The notes beneath the pieces were generated by a model. That model did no database searches. It was not told where the DNA came from and saw nothing but the letters and a program-made list of their open reading frames with translations. Source: Mangrovicoccus algicola (lineage in GTDB: Bacteria; Pseudomonadota; Alphaproteobacteria; Rhodobacterales; Rhodobacteraceae). From it: DNA of 64,000 nucleotides. Every line of letters starts with the position of its first letter. Position 1 is the first letter of the stretch. Made by a program: the position numbers and the translations under genes. The stretch covers positions 1-64,000 of the forward strand of contig NZ_JACVXA010000014.1 of assembly GCF_014903745.1 (NCBI RefSeq). The letters are read 5' to 3'. Positions 15,747-25,575 of the stretch are shown here, one piece after another.

Positions 15747-17333
15747 ATGACCGCCATTTGGAGTGGCCTGCGCAGCGGGCTTGCCGCGGCAACCGCCCTG
15801 ACGATGACCACCGTCCTTCCCGCCTTCGCCGAGACGACCATCACCGCGGTGATGCATTCGGGCCTGCGCGTGCTGGACCCGGTGATCACGACCGCGCATA
15901 TCACCCGCGACAACGCCTTCATGATCTTCGACACGCTGGTCGCGCTGGACGAGGATTTCGTCGTGCAGCCGCAGATGGCCTCCTTCGAGGTCTCCGAGGA
16001 CGGGCTGAGCTATACCTTCACCCTGCGCGACGGGCTGAAATGGCATGATGGCGGCGAGGTCACCCCGGCCGACTGCATCGCCTCGATGAAACGCTGGATG
16101 CAGCGCGACGGCGGCGGCCAGATGATCGAGGCCCGCATGGAAAGCCTGGAGGCCACCGGCGACAACAGCTTCGAGCTGACCCTGACCGAGCCCTTCCCCT
16201 ACACGCTGGAAGCCATGGCCAAGCCCTCGGGCCTGGCGCTGTTCATGATGCCCGAGCGGCTGGCCAGCACCCCGGCCAACGAACCCATCCCCGAGATGAT
16301 CGGCTCGGGTCCCTTCAAGTTCGTGCAGGACGAATTCCAGCCCGGCGTGAAGGTCGTCTACGAGAAGAACGAGGATTACGTCCCCGCGGAAGGTCCGCAA
16401 AGCTGGTTCGCCGGCGCCAAGGACGTCAAGGTCGACCGCGTCGAATGGGTGACGATGCCCGATGCGCAGACCTCGCTGAACGCGCTGATGAACGGCGAGA
16501 TCGACTTCCTCGAACAGGTTCCGGTCGATCTGCTGCCGCTGCTGGAAGGGATGCCGGGCCTGCAGAACCAGGTCCTGGCGCCGCTGGGCTATGTCACGAT
16601 CGGACGGATGAACTTCCTCCACCCTCCCTTCGACGATCCCAAGATCCGCCAGGCCGCCAAGCTGGCGCTGAGCCAGGAGGACGTTCTGACCGCGCTGATC
16701 GGCAATCCCGACTACTTCAAGGTCTGCGGCGCCATCTTCGGCTGCGACACCCCCTTCGAATTCTCCGACGGGTCCGAAAGCCTGACCTCCGGCGGCGATA
16801 TCGAGGCGGCCAAGGCGCTGCTGGAAGAGGCGGGCTATGACGGCACGCCGGTCGTGCTGATGCAGCCCACCGACGTGGTCACGCTGACCGCCCAGCCGAT
16901 CGTCGCGGCCCAGGCGCTGCGCGAGGCAGGCTTCACCGTCGACATGCAGCCGATGGACTGGCAGACCCTCGTCACCCGCCGCGCCAGCCAGGCCGACCCG
17001 GCCGATGGCGGCTGGAACCTGTTCTTCACCAACTGGATCGTGCCGGAAGTCTCGAACCCGCTGGCCAATATCATGCTGCCGGGCCGCGGCGACGATGCCT
17101 GGTTCGGCTGGCCGACCGACGAGACGATGAACGGGCTGCTGGACGACTTCGCCTCCGCCGCCGAGCTGGAGGACCAGAAGGCCGCCGCGCAGCAGATCCA
17201 GGCGCGGGTGATGGAGAACGTCAACTACATCCATCTCGGCCAGTACTTCAATCCCTCCGCCTGGAGCGACAGCCTGACCGGCATCACCGAAGCGCCCTTC
17301 CCGGTCTTCTGGGGCGTCGAGAAAGAGGGCTGA
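15747..17333 (+). CDS. ABC transporter periplasmic binding protein, dipeptide/oligopeptide family
   Basis: A 528-residue family-5 binding protein (DppA/OppA-like) with a Sec signal peptide ending at PAFA, about residue 28. Typical features are VSEDGLSYTFTLRDGLKWHD near residue 90 and the Trp/Asp-rich closing segment near residue 410. The long upstream open frame has no similarity; ATG 15747 has an AGAGAGG ribosome site and the signal peptide. It is the first gene of a six- or seven-gene rightward operon with permeases, a fused ATPase and three hydrolases. The ligand is not readable from sequence. The hydrolases suggest a small peptide or N-acylated amino compound. Confidence 0.92.
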   Translation: MTAIWSGLRSGLAAATALTMTTVLPAFAETTITAVMHSGLRVLDPVITTAHITRDNAFMIFDTLVALDEDFVVQPQMASFEVSEDGLSYTFTLRDGLKWHDGGEVTPADCIASMKRWMQRDGGGQMIEARMESLEATGDNSFELTLTEPFPYTLEAMAKPSGLALFMMPERLASTPANEPIPEMIGSGPFKFVQDEFQPGVKVVYEKNEDYVPAEGPQSWFAGAKDVKVDRVEWVTMPDAQTSLNALMNGEIDFLEQVPVDLLPLLEGMPGLQNQVLAPLGYVTIGRMNFLHPPFDDPKIRQAAKLALSQEDVLTALIGNPDYFKVCGAIFGCDTPFEFSDGSESLTSGGDIEAAKALLEEAGYDGTPVVLMQPTDVVTLTAQPIVAAQALREAGFTVDMQPMDWQTLVTRRASQADPADGGWNLFFTNWIVPEVSNPLANIMLPGRGDDAWFGWPTDETMNGLLDDFASAAELEDQKAAAQQIQARVMENVNYIHLGQYFNPSAWSDSLTGITEAPFPVFWGVEKEG

Positions 17334-17350
17334 GCCCGAACCGAACCAAG

Positions 17351-17374
17351 CCCCGGCCGCAGACGCGGCCGGGG
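17351..17374 (+). other. Intercistronic stem-loop after the binding-protein gene
   Basis: A perfect 10-bp stem (CCCCGGCCGC / GCGGCCGGGG) with a 4-nt loop sits between the binding-protein stop and the permease start, with no T run. Such hairpins, as known for malE-malF, commonly protect the upstream mRNA so that binding protein is made in excess. Confidence 0.7.
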
Positions 17375-17397
17375 ATCACGACAGAAGGGAGCCCCGG

Positions 17398-18339
17398 ATG
17401 CCCGTCTATTTCCTCCGCCGCGTTCTTGCCGCCATCCCGGTGATGCTGGTCGTGGCCGTCTTCGTCTTCCTTCTGCTGCGGCTGACGCCCGGCGACCCGG
17501 CCGCCGTTCTGGCCGGGGACATGGCGACCCCCGAACAGCTGGAACAGATCCGCGCCTCGCTGGGGCTGAACGATCCGCTCTATGTCCAGTTCCTGCGCTG
17601 GATGGGCGACCTGCTGCGCGGCGATTTCGGCACCTCGCTGATCTCCAACCAGCCGGTTCTGGACCTGGTCGCCGACCGGATGTGGCCGACCATCTGGATC
17701 GCGCTGATCACCATCACCCTGTCGGTGATCGTCGCCGTGCCCATGGGCGTCGTCGCCGCGTGGAAACACCGCTCCTGGATCGACCACCTGGTGATGACCT
17801 TCTCGGTGCTGGGCTTCTCGATCCCGGTCTTCGTCATCGGCTACCTGCTGATCAAGCTCTTCGCGCTGGATCTGGGCCTGCTGCCGGTGCAGGGCTATGT
17901 CGCCCCCTCCGAGGATCTGCCGGGCTTTGCCGCCCGCGCCGTCCTGCCCGCGCTGACGCTGGCCTCCATCTACATCGCGCTGATCGCCCGGATGACGCGG
18001 GCCAGCCTTCTGGACGTGCTGGGCGAGGACTATGTCCGCACCGCCCGCGCCAAGGGACTGGCCGAGCGCCGGGTGCTGTTCCGCCATGCGCTGCGCAATG
18101 CCGCCGTGCCGGTGATGACGGTGATCGGCACCGGCTTCGCCCTCCTGATCTCGGGCGTGGTCGTGACCGAGAGCGTCTACAACATCCCCGGCCTGGGCCG
18201 GCTGACCGTCGACAGCATCTTCGCCCGCGACTACCCGGTCATCCAGGCGCTGATCCTGCTGACATCGGGCATCTACGTGCTGGTCAACCTGGCAATCGAC
18301 CTGTCCTATTCCTTCCTCGATCCGCGGATCCGCTACTGA
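17398..18339 (+). CDS. Peptide-type ABC permease, DppB-like
   Basis: A 313-residue membrane permease with six predicted helices. The EAA loop is seen near residues 210-230 (YVRTARAKGLAERRVLFRHALRN), and the N-terminus (YFLRRVLAAIPVMLVV) is the standard DppB/OppB start. It forms the channel with the DppC-like partner, whose ATG overlaps this stop as TGATG. The operon order and the spacer hairpin upstream match a binding protein made in excess over the membrane parts. Confidence 0.93.
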   Translation: MPVYFLRRVLAAIPVMLVVAVFVFLLLRLTPGDPAAVLAGDMATPEQLEQIRASLGLNDPLYVQFLRWMGDLLRGDFGTSLISNQPVLDLVADRMWPTIWIALITITLSVIVAVPMGVVAAWKHRSWIDHLVMTFSVLGFSIPVFVIGYLLIKLFALDLGLLPVQGYVAPSEDLPGFAARAVLPALTLASIYIALIARMTRASLLDVLGEDYVRTARAKGLAERRVLFRHALRNAAVPVMTVIGTGFALLISGVVVTESVYNIPGLGRLTVDSIFARDYPVIQALILLTSGIYVLVNLAIDLSYSFLDPRIRY

Positions 18340-19208
18340 TGGCCGAGAACACCATGCGCGCAGCTTTTCCCCTTTCGACCCGCGCCCTCTTCTCCCGCAT
18401 CGGCATCGCGCCCTTGCTGGCGGGCCTGGTCCTGATCCTCATCATCCTCGCCGCGGTCTGCGCCCCCCTCGTGGCGCCGCATGACCCGATCTACCAGAAC
18501 CCGATCCAGCGGCTGAAACCGCCATCTGCCGAGTATCTCCTGGGCACCGACAATTACGGCCGCGACCTGCTGAGCCGGGTGATCTGGGGCGCCCGCGTCT
18601 CGCTGCTGATCGGGCTGGGCGTCACCGTCATGGCGGTGGTCATCGGCCTGGCCATCGGGCTGGTCTCGGGCTTCTTCCGCCTGGCCGACGCGGTCATCAT
18701 GCGGATCATGGACGGTCTGATGGCCATGCCCTCGGTCCTTCTGGCCATCGCCATCGTGTCGCTGATGGGCGCCTCGATCTGGACCGTCATGGCCGCGATC
18801 ACCATCCCCGAGATCCCCCGCGTCGTCCGGCTGGTGCGCTCCATCGTGCTGTCCGCGCGCGAGGAACCCTATGTCGAGGCGGCCATCTCGATGGGCACGT
18901 CGCTGCCGCGGGTGCTGTGGCGCCACCTGATGCCCAACACCTTCGCGCCGCTGACCGTGCAGGCGACCTATGTCTGCGCCTCCGCCATCCTGACCGAGGC
19001 GATCCTGTCCTTCCTCGGCGCGGGCGTCTCCACCGAGACCCCGACCTGGGGCAACATCATGGCCGAGGCGCGGATCTATTTCCGGCTGAAGCCCGAACTG
19101 ATCTTCTGGCCGGGCCTGGCGCTGTCCATGTGCATCCTGTCGATCAACCTGCTGGGCGACTGGGCGCGCGACGTCCTCGATCCCCGCATGGGCAAGAGGG
19201 AGTCCTGA
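18339..19208 (+). CDS. Peptide-type ABC permease, DppC-like
   Basis: A 289-residue permease with an N-terminal membrane anchor, the GTDNYGRDLLSRVIWGARVS signature typical of DppC/OppC, and an EAA loop near residues 185-205 (PYVEAAISMGTSLPRVLWRH). The start ATG overlaps the upstream TGA by one base, and the fused ATPase begins one base after this stop. Inner membrane; it pairs with the DppB-like protein. Confidence 0.93.
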   Translation: MAENTMRAAFPLSTRALFSRIGIAPLLAGLVLILIILAAVCAPLVAPHDPIYQNPIQRLKPPSAEYLLGTDNYGRDLLSRVIWGARVSLLIGLGVTVMAVVIGLAIGLVSGFFRLADAVIMRIMDGLMAMPSVLLAIAIVSLMGASIWTVMAAITIPEIPRVVRLVRSIVLSAREEPYVEAAISMGTSLPRVLWRHLMPNTFAPLTVQATYVCASAILTEAILSFLGAGVSTETPTWGNIMAEARIYFRLKPELIFWPGLALSMCILSINLLGDWARDVLDPRMGKRES

Positions 19209-19209
19209 C

Positions 19210-20832
19210 ATGCCGGTTCTCGATATCCGCAACCTCACCGTCGCCATCGATGCCAAGGACGGCGCCTCCGTGGTCCGCGACATCTCCATCTCGATCGAGC
19301 CGGGCGAAACCGTCTGCCTGGTGGGCGAATCCGGCTCGGGGAAATCCGTCTCGTCGCTGGCGACGATGGGGCTTCTGCCCAAGGGCGCGCTGAAGGTCAC
19401 GGGCGGGGAAATCCTGCTCGATGGCGAAGACATGCTGAAACTGTCGCCCGCCGAGCTGCGCGACCGCCGCGCCACGCGCATGTCGATGATCTTCCAGGAA
19501 CCGATGACCGCGCTGAACCCGGTCATCAAGGTCGGCGACCAGATCGCCGAGGTGCTGGAGGCGCATACGAAACTGTCCAACGCGGAAAGCCATGCCCGCG
19601 TCATGGGTATCCTCGACCAGGTCGGCCTGCCCGATATCGAAAGGGTCGCGCGCAGCTATCCCCACCAGCTGTCGGGCGGCCAGCGGCAGAGGATCATGAT
19701 CGCCATGGCGCTGATCCTGGAACCGCGCCTGCTGATCGCGGACGAACCCACGACCGCGCTCGACGTCACCACGCAGCTGCAGATCCTGCGGCTGATCAAG
19801 GATCTGCAGCAGAAGCACGGCACGGCGGTTCTGTTCATCACCCATGACATGGGCGTCGTCGCCGAGATCGCCGACCGGGTCTATGTCATGAATCGCGGCG
19901 ACATGGTGGAAACCGGCAAGGTGATGGACATCCTCGCCGCGCCGAAGATGGACTATACCCGCCGCCTGCTCTCCTCGGTGCCCTCGCTGGTGCCGCGCCC
20001 TCCGCGGCCGGTGGCCAGCGAGAGGCTGGCGCTTCAGGTCAGCGAACTGGACAAGATCTACGGCGGCGGCGGATTCCTGTCGAAGGCGGCGACCACCCAT
20101 GCGGCCAAGGCCGTGTCGCTGGAACTGAAGGCCGGCCGCACGCTGGGCATCGTCGGTGAATCGGGCTCGGGCAAGTCCACCGTGGCGCGCTGCGTCATGC
20201 GGCTGATCGATCCCTCCGCGGGCGGGATCCGCGTTGGCGGGCAGGAGATCGCGGACCTGACCCCGCGCGGGCTGCACCCGTTCCGCAAGCGCCTGCAGAT
20301 GGTGTTCCAGGACCCCTACCGGTCGCTGAACCCGCGGCTGTCGATCGAGGAGTCGATCATCGAGGGGCCGATGAATTACGGCATGCCCCGCGCCGAGGCC
20401 GTGGCCAAGGCGGCGGAGCTGCTGGACCTCGTCGGCATGCCCGCGGGATCGGCGAAACGCTATCCGCACATGTTCTCGGGCGGGCAGCGCCAGCGCATCG
20501 CCATCGCCCGCGCCCTGGCGATGGAGCCCGAGCTGCTGGTCGCGGACGAAGCCGTCTCGGCCCTGGACGTGTCCGTGCAGGCGCAGGTGCTGGACCTTCT
20601 GACCGAGATCCAGGAACGCACCCGCATCGCCATCCTCTTCATCACCCATGACCTGCGCGTCGCGGCCCAGATCTGCGACGAGGTGGCGGTGATGAAACGC
20701 GGCGAGGTGGTCGAATACGGCCCGACCGCCGCCGTGCTGGGCGCGCCGCGCCACGACTATACGAAATCGCTTCTGGCCGCCGCGCCGGGCCGGGACTGGG
20801 ATTTCCCCAATTTCCGCCCCGTGGCTGCCTGA
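19210..20832 (+). CDS. Fused DppD-DppF-type ABC ATPase
   Basis: A 540-residue protein with two complete nucleotide-binding domains in one chain, where many bacteria use two genes. Domain 1 has Walker A GESGSGKS at 39-46, signature LSGGQRQRI and Walker B LLIADEP. Domain 2 has Walker A GESGSGKS near residue 316, signature FSGGQRQRI and Walker B ELLVADE. Each ends with the oligopeptide-type C-terminal extension. It powers the adjacent permease pair at the inner face of the membrane. It lies one base after the DppC-like stop, with M81 and M20 hydrolase genes downstream in the same direction. Confidence 0.94.
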   Translation: MPVLDIRNLTVAIDAKDGASVVRDISISIEPGETVCLVGESGSGKSVSSLATMGLLPKGALKVTGGEILLDGEDMLKLSPAELRDRRATRMSMIFQEPMTALNPVIKVGDQIAEVLEAHTKLSNAESHARVMGILDQVGLPDIERVARSYPHQLSGGQRQRIMIAMALILEPRLLIADEPTTALDVTTQLQILRLIKDLQQKHGTAVLFITHDMGVVAEIADRVYVMNRGDMVETGKVMDILAAPKMDYTRRLLSSVPSLVPRPPRPVASERLALQVSELDKIYGGGGFLSKAATTHAAKAVSLELKAGRTLGIVGESGSGKSTVARCVMRLIDPSAGGIRVGGQEIADLTPRGLHPFRKRLQMVFQDPYRSLNPRLSIEESIIEGPMNYGMPRAEAVAKAAELLDLVGMPAGSAKRYPHMFSGGQRQRIAIARALAMEPELLVADEAVSALDVSVQAQVLDLLTEIQERTRIAILFITHDLRVAAQICDEVAVMKRGEVVEYGPTAAVLGAPRHDYTKSLLAAAPGRDWDFPNFRPVAA

Positions 20833-20850
20833 CCTCTCAAGGAGTCTCCC

Positions 20851-22371
20851 GTGCCCCGTATCGCCATCGGCGGTTTCCTGCACGAAACCAATACCTTCGC
20901 GCCATCCCAGGCAAACTATCAGGATTTCGTCCATGGCGGCGGCGCAGGCCGGATGCTGCACGGGGCGGAGATCCTCGAGGAGCTGGCGGACGTCAATGCC
21001 GCCATCTCCGGCGCGATCCGCCACGGCCGCGCCGCGGGCTGGGACCTGGTGCCGACGATCTTCGCGGCCACCTCGCCCTCGGCCCATGTCACCTGCGATG
21101 CCTTCGAGAGGATCGCGGGCGACATGATCGACCGCATCGCCGCCGCCATGCCGCTGGACGGGGTGTTCCTCGACCTGCATGGCGCGATGGTCACCACCCA
21201 TCTGGATGACGGCGAGGGCGAATTGCTGGCGCGGCTGCGCGACCGGATCGGCCCGGACGTGCCGGTGGTGGTCTGCCTCGACCTGCACGCCAATGTCACC
21301 GCCAAGATGTTCGGCCATGCCGACCTTCTGGAAAGCTACCGCACCTATCCGCATGTCGACATGGCCGAGACCGGGCTGCGCGGCGCGGCCGCGCTGGAGC
21401 GGATGCTGGATGGCAGCCGCCCGGAAAAGGCGATGCGCACCCTGCCCTACCTGTCCGCCATCGCCTGGCAATGCACCTCTGCCGAACCGGCCAGGGGGCT
21501 CTATGCGCAGATGGAGGCTCTGGCGGGCGGCAGCCGCGAGATGAGCTTCAACATGGGTTTCCCGGCGGCGGATTTCCCCGAATGCCAGATGACGGTCCTG
21601 GCCTATGGCGCAGGCGCCGAGGCAGCCGCCGACGCGATGGCCCGCGCGGTGGAGGCGGCCGAGCCCGCGTTCCGCGGCCGGGTCTACAGCCCCGCGGAGG
21701 GCGTGGCGGAGGCCATGCGGCTTGCCGAAACCGCCGCCGCGCCGGTGGTGATCGCCGACACGCAGGACAATCCCGGCGCGGGCGCCGACAGCAACACCAC
21801 CGGCATGATCCGCGCCATGGCGGCAGCCGGGGCACGCGGTGCCATCGGCAACCTCTACGACCCCGCAGCCGCCTCCGCCGCGCATGAGGCCGGAACCGGC
21901 GCGGTGATCCGGCTGGCGCTTGGCGGGCAGTCGGGCGTGCCGGGCGATGCGCCCTTCGAGGCGGAGTTCACCGTCGAGGCGCTGTCGGACGGGGAATTCA
22001 CCGCCCATGGCCCCTATTACCGCGGCAAGAAGATGAGCATGGGCCCCTCCGCCTGCCTGCGGCTGGGGGATCTGCGCATCGCGGTGGTGTCCTCCAAGGC
22101 GCAGATGGCCGACCGCGCCATGTTCCGCCAGGTCGGCATCGCCCCCGAGGCGGAGCCGATCCTGATCGTGAAAAGTTCCGTCCATTTCCGCGCCGATTTC
22201 GAGCCGATCGCCGCGGCGCTGCTGACCTGCGCCGCGCCGGGCCCGATGGCCGTGGACCCCAAGGACCTGCCCTGGACGCGGCTGCGCCCGGGGATCCGGC
22301 TGGGCGCGATGGGCCCGGCCTTCGAACCAGACGACACCGACAGGAAGGAGACCGCACATGCCGGTCATTGA
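20851..22371 (+). CDS. M81-family metallopeptidase (MlrC-like)
   Basis: A 506-residue protein of the M81 / microcystin-degradation MlrC family. Likely zinc ligands and conserved motifs are GGFLHETNTF (His11), DLHGAMV and CLDLHANVT, with a C-terminal MlrC domain from about residue 300 (DTQDNPGAGADSNTTGM). Only a few members have been shown to cut linear peptides; most are encoded beside Dpp-type transporters and remain uncharacterised. It follows the ATPase gene by 18 nt with an AAGGAG ribosome site and overlaps the next M20 gene by 14 nt. No signal peptide is seen, so it would act on the imported ligand. Confidence 0.88.
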   Translation: MPRIAIGGFLHETNTFAPSQANYQDFVHGGGAGRMLHGAEILEELADVNAAISGAIRHGRAAGWDLVPTIFAATSPSAHVTCDAFERIAGDMIDRIAAAMPLDGVFLDLHGAMVTTHLDDGEGELLARLRDRIGPDVPVVVCLDLHANVTAKMFGHADLLESYRTYPHVDMAETGLRGAAALERMLDGSRPEKAMRTLPYLSAIAWQCTSAEPARGLYAQMEALAGGSREMSFNMGFPAADFPECQMTVLAYGAGAEAAADAMARAVEAAEPAFRGRVYSPAEGVAEAMRLAETAAAPVVIADTQDNPGAGADSNTTGMIRAMAAAGARGAIGNLYDPAAASAAHEAGTGAVIRLALGGQSGVPGDAPFEAEFTVEALSDGEFTAHGPYYRGKKMSMGPSACLRLGDLRIAVVSSKAQMADRAMFRQVGIAPEAEPILIVKSSVHFRADFEPIAAALLTCAAPGPMAVDPKDLPWTRLRPGIRLGAMGPAFEPDDTDRKETAHAGH

Positions 22372-23518
22372 GGGCATCGCGGCATTCGCCGATGATCTGA
22401 CCGCGATCCGCCGCGACATCCACGAACATCCCGAACTGGGATTCCAGGAGGTCCGCACCTCCGCCATCGTGGCGGAGAAGCTGAAGAGCTGGGGCATCGA
22501 GGTGACGACCGGGCTGGGCAAGACCGGCGTGGTCGGCGTGCTGAAGGGCAGCCGCCCGGGCCGCACCATCGGGCTGCGCGCCGACATGGACGCGCTGCCG
22601 ATCCACGAGGAGACCAACCTGCCCTTCGCCTCCAAGACCCCGGGCGTCATGCATGCATGCGGCCATGACGGGCACACCACCATGCTTCTCGGCGCGGCGC
22701 GCTACCTGTCGGAGAACCCCGATTTCGCCGGCACCGCCGTTTTCATCTTCCAGCCCGCCGAGGAAGGCCTGGGCGGCGCGCGCGCGATGCTGGCCGACGG
22801 GCTGTTCGAGCAGTTCCCCTGCGACGAGATCTACGGCATGCACAACGCCCCCCATCACCAGCCCGACCTGGTGCAGGTGAAGAAGGGCCCGGCCATGGCC
22901 GGTTCGGATTTCTTCGACATCCGCATCACCGGCCGCGGCAGCCACGGCGCGCGCCCGGAGGATTCGAAGGACCCGGTCGTCATCGCCACCGCGCTGGTCC
23001 AGCAGATCCAGACGATCGTCGCGCGCAACGTGCCGCCCACCAGCCCGGCCGTCGTTTCCGTCACCAAGATCCACGCGGGCGACGCCTATAACGTGGTGCC
23101 CAACACCGCGGAACTCGGCGGCACGATCCGCTTCTTCGACACCGCGACGGGGGTGCTGATCTCCGAGCGGCTGCGCGCCCTCTGCGCCGGGATCGCCGCC
23201 GCCTACGAGGTCGAGATCGCGGTCGACATCCGCAACACCTTCGACGTGCTGGTCAATGACGATACCCTGGCCGAGGCCGTCCTTGCCGCCTCCGGTCCGG
23301 TCGTGGGCCAGGCGATGACCGGGCTGACCGAGGAACTGGTGATGGGCTCGGAGGATTTCGCCGACATGCTGCGCGTCATTCCCGGCGCCTATTGCACCAT
23401 CGGCCATTCCGGCGGCATCCCGGTGCACAATCCGGGCTTCACCCTCGATGACGCGATCCTGCCCGTGGGCGCGTCGATCTATGCAAATCTCGTGACCCAG
23501 AGGGGCGCCGCAGCATGA
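22358..23518 (+). CDS. M20D amidohydrolase (hippurate-hydrolase-like)
   Basis: A 386-residue M20D peptidase-like amidohydrolase. The metal-binding cysteine and histidines lie in HACGHDGH (Cys101, His103, His106), the catalytic acid in PAEEG, and further ligands in MHNAPH and the C-terminal MGSEDF. Family members remove N-acyl groups from amino acids (hippurate, indole-acetyl amino acids, N-acetyl-diaminopimelate). Cytoplasmic. The start overlaps the M81 gene by 14 nt and the end overlaps the next M20 gene by 4 nt. Confidence 0.92.
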   Translation: MPVIEGIAAFADDLTAIRRDIHEHPELGFQEVRTSAIVAEKLKSWGIEVTTGLGKTGVVGVLKGSRPGRTIGLRADMDALPIHEETNLPFASKTPGVMHACGHDGHTTMLLGAARYLSENPDFAGTAVFIFQPAEEGLGGARAMLADGLFEQFPCDEIYGMHNAPHHQPDLVQVKKGPAMAGSDFFDIRITGRGSHGARPEDSKDPVVIATALVQQIQTIVARNVPPTSPAVVSVTKIHAGDAYNVVPNTAELGGTIRFFDTATGVLISERLRALCAGIAAAYEVEIAVDIRNTFDVLVNDDTLAEAVLAASGPVVGQAMTGLTEELVMGSEDFADMLRVIPGAYCTIGHSGGIPVHNPGFTLDDAILPVGASIYANLVTQRGAAA

Positions 23519-24651
23519 CGACCTGGAAAGACCTTGCCTTCGACACCGACACGATCATCGAGGGCATGCGCCCCTGGATCGAATGCGAAAGCCCCACCTG
23601 GGACGGCGCCGCCGTCGACCGGATGATGGACCTGGTGGCGGTGAAATGCGCCGAACTGGGCGCCACGGTCGAACGCATCCCCGGCACGATGGGGCTGGGC
23701 GGATCGGTCCGCGCGCGGTTCCCCCATCCCCGCGCGGGCGAGCCGGGGATCATGATCTCGGGCCATTTCGACACCGTCCATCCCGTCGGCACCCTGGCCA
23801 AGAACCCGTTCCGCCGCGAGGGTGGCAAGGTCTACGGGCCCGGCATCCAGGACATGAAGGGCGGCAACTACATCACGCTGGAGGCCATGGCCCGGATCAT
23901 CGAGGCGGGGATCGAGACGCCCCTGCCCGTCACCATGCTGTTCACCCCCGACGAGGAGATCGGCACCCCCGCCACGCGCACCCTGATCGAGACCGAGGCC
24001 AAGCGCGCGAAATACGTGCTGTGTCCCGAACCGGCCCATCCCGATAACGGCGTCTGCACCGGGCGCTATGCCATCGCGCGGTTCAACCTGGCGGCCGAGG
24101 GCAAGCCGTCCCATGCGGGGGCCGATGTCAAGGGCGGCATCTCGGCGGTGCGCGAGATGGCCAGGCGGATCATCGAGATCGAGGAGATGACGACCGAGGC
24201 CTGCACCTTCTCGTGCAACAACGTCCATAGCGGCCAATGGGTGAACTGCGTGCCCTCCTTCGCCTCGGCGGAATGCCTGTCGATGGCCAAGGAACAGGCC
24301 GATCTGGATGCCGGGATCGAGCGGATGCTGGCCATGAGCGGCGAAAGGAACGGCGTGCGCTTCACCGTCACCCGCGGCGTCACCCGCCCGGTCTGGGAAC
24401 CGGGCCAGGCAGGCACGATGGCGCTTTACGAAAAGGCGCGCGCGATTTCCGAGGATCTCGGCTTCGAGATGCCGCATCGCAGCCAGGGCGGCGGATCGGA
24501 CGCGAATTTCACCGGCGCGCTCGGCATTCCCTCGCTGTGTTCGCTGGGCGTGAAAGGCGAGGGTCTGCACACGCTGGGCGAGCATATCGACGAGGATTTC
24601 ATCGTCCCGCGCACCCGGATGCTGGCCGGGCTGCTGGCCACGCTGGACTGA
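23515..24651 (+). CDS. M20 deacylase/carboxypeptidase (ArgE/CPG2-like)
   Basis: A 378-residue M20 hydrolase. Motifs seen are SGHFDTVHP (His, Asp), YGPGIQDMKGG (bridging Asp), FTPDEEIG (Glu pair), CPEPAHPD and a late SQGGGSDAN. The glutamate carboxypeptidase / acetylornithine deacetylase subgroup fits best. Its ATG overlaps the preceding stop by 4 nt. It is the last gene of the rightward operon, ending 2 nt from the convergent nitrilase-family gene. With the M81 and M20D enzymes it supplies three hydrolytic activities for whatever the Dpp-type system imports. Confidence 0.92.
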   Translation: MTTWKDLAFDTDTIIEGMRPWIECESPTWDGAAVDRMMDLVAVKCAELGATVERIPGTMGLGGSVRARFPHPRAGEPGIMISGHFDTVHPVGTLAKNPFRREGGKVYGPGIQDMKGGNYITLEAMARIIEAGIETPLPVTMLFTPDEEIGTPATRTLIETEAKRAKYVLCPEPAHPDNGVCTGRYAIARFNLAAEGKPSHAGADVKGGISAVREMARRIIEIEEMTTEACTFSCNNVHSGQWVNCVPSFASAECLSMAKEQADLDAGIERMLAMSGERNGVRFTVTRGVTRPVWEPGQAGTMALYEKARAISEDLGFEMPHRSQGGGSDANFTGALGIPSLCSLGVKGEGLHTLGEHIDEDFIVPRTRMLAGLLATLD

Positions 24652-24653
24652 GC

Positions 24654-25433
24654 TCAGTCTCCGCCCGGCCGCCGCAGATCGGCCAGCTGGGCGGAGAGCA
24701 TATCCGCGGGATAATCCGCCGCCTCCGGCAGATCCGCCACCAGCAGCGCGGGGGCATGGCCCGCGCTTTCGATCGCCGCCCCGTCGGGACCGGCGATCAC
24801 CGAGCCGCCGCCGAAATCCAGCCCGTCCTCGGCGCCGCAGTAATTGGCATAGGCCACCGCGATCGCGTTCTCGCAGGCCCGCGCCGGCACCAGCAGGCGC
24901 TGCACATGCTCGTATCCCGCCGGATTGGCTGTCGGCACCAGGATCGCCTGCGCCCCGCGCCGCGCAAGGTCGCGCGCATGCTCGGGAAACTCGATGTCAT
25001 AGCAGATCAGCAGACCGAAACGCCGCCCGCCCAGATCGAAGACCGGCGGCGGCGCCTCTCCGGCGCGGAACCCCGTGCGTTCCATCCCGCCGAAAAGCTG
25101 GATCTTGCGGTAATGCGCCAGCTCCGCGCCATCGGGGCCGAAGGCTGTGGCGGCATTGAACACATCCCCGCCCGCGCGCTCGGCCCAGCCCAGCACCAGC
25201 CCGATGCCGTGGCGGCGGGCCATCCCGGCGGCCGCCTGCATCCAGGGCCCGCCGCGCGGCTGGGCCTCGGCCCCATGGCGTTGCGGGCAGTTGTAACCGG
25301 GCAGCACCAGCTCCGGCGCGACCAGCAGCGCGGCCCCCGCCGCGGCGGCCGCGGCCAGGGCCTCCTCCAGCGCCGTCATGCGGTCGCGGGCGGTTGCGGA
25401 ACGGGCGGGCATCTGCAGCAGGGCGATCCTCAT
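24654..25433 (-). CDS. Nitrilase-superfamily carbon-nitrogen hydrolase
   Basis: A 259-residue C-N hydrolase with the full Glu-Lys-Cys triad: Glu41 (APELVLPGY), Lys110 (HYRKIQLFGG) and Cys144 (LICYDIEFPE). The GMERTGF stretch near 116 recalls aliphatic amidase / omega-amidase-like members. It hydrolyses a carboxamide to acid and ammonia; the substrate is not clear. It is convergent with the M20 gene and divergent from the branched-chain-type ABC operon. Its promoter thus shares the 142-bp gap 25434-25575, where I see no further gene. Confidence 0.9.
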   Translation of the reverse strand: MRIALLQMPARSATARDRMTALEEALAAAAAAGAALLVAPELVLPGYNCPQRHGAEAQPRGGPWMQAAAGMARRHGIGLVLGWAERAGGDVFNAATAFGPDGAELAHYRKIQLFGGMERTGFRAGEAPPPVFDLGGRRFGLLICYDIEFPEHARDLARRGAQAILVPTANPAGYEHVQRLLVPARACENAIAVAYANYCGAEDGLDFGGGSVIAGPDGAAIESAGHAPALLVADLPEAADYPADMLSAQLADLRRPGGD

Positions 25434-25575
25434 CGCGCCATTCTAGCGGCCGCCGCGCCTGCGGGGAAGCCCGCGCCTGCGGCCCGGTGGCACGTCGCCA
25501 AATGCCGCGCTTCACGCGACAACTGGGCGCGAGGGGCCATCAGAGCCCGCACCACATGACGACAGGGATTTCCAG

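Noticed and set aside
19144-22683. 1179-codon open frame on the minus strand
   Set aside because: It runs antisense to the fused ATPase, M81 and M20D genes, has Arg/Gly/His-rich composition typical of GC-rich shadow frames, and shows no domain.
25450-25485. Direct repeat GCGCCTGCGG in the gap before the Liv-type operon
   Set aside because: Two short copies in very GC-rich sequence are expected by chance; no further support.
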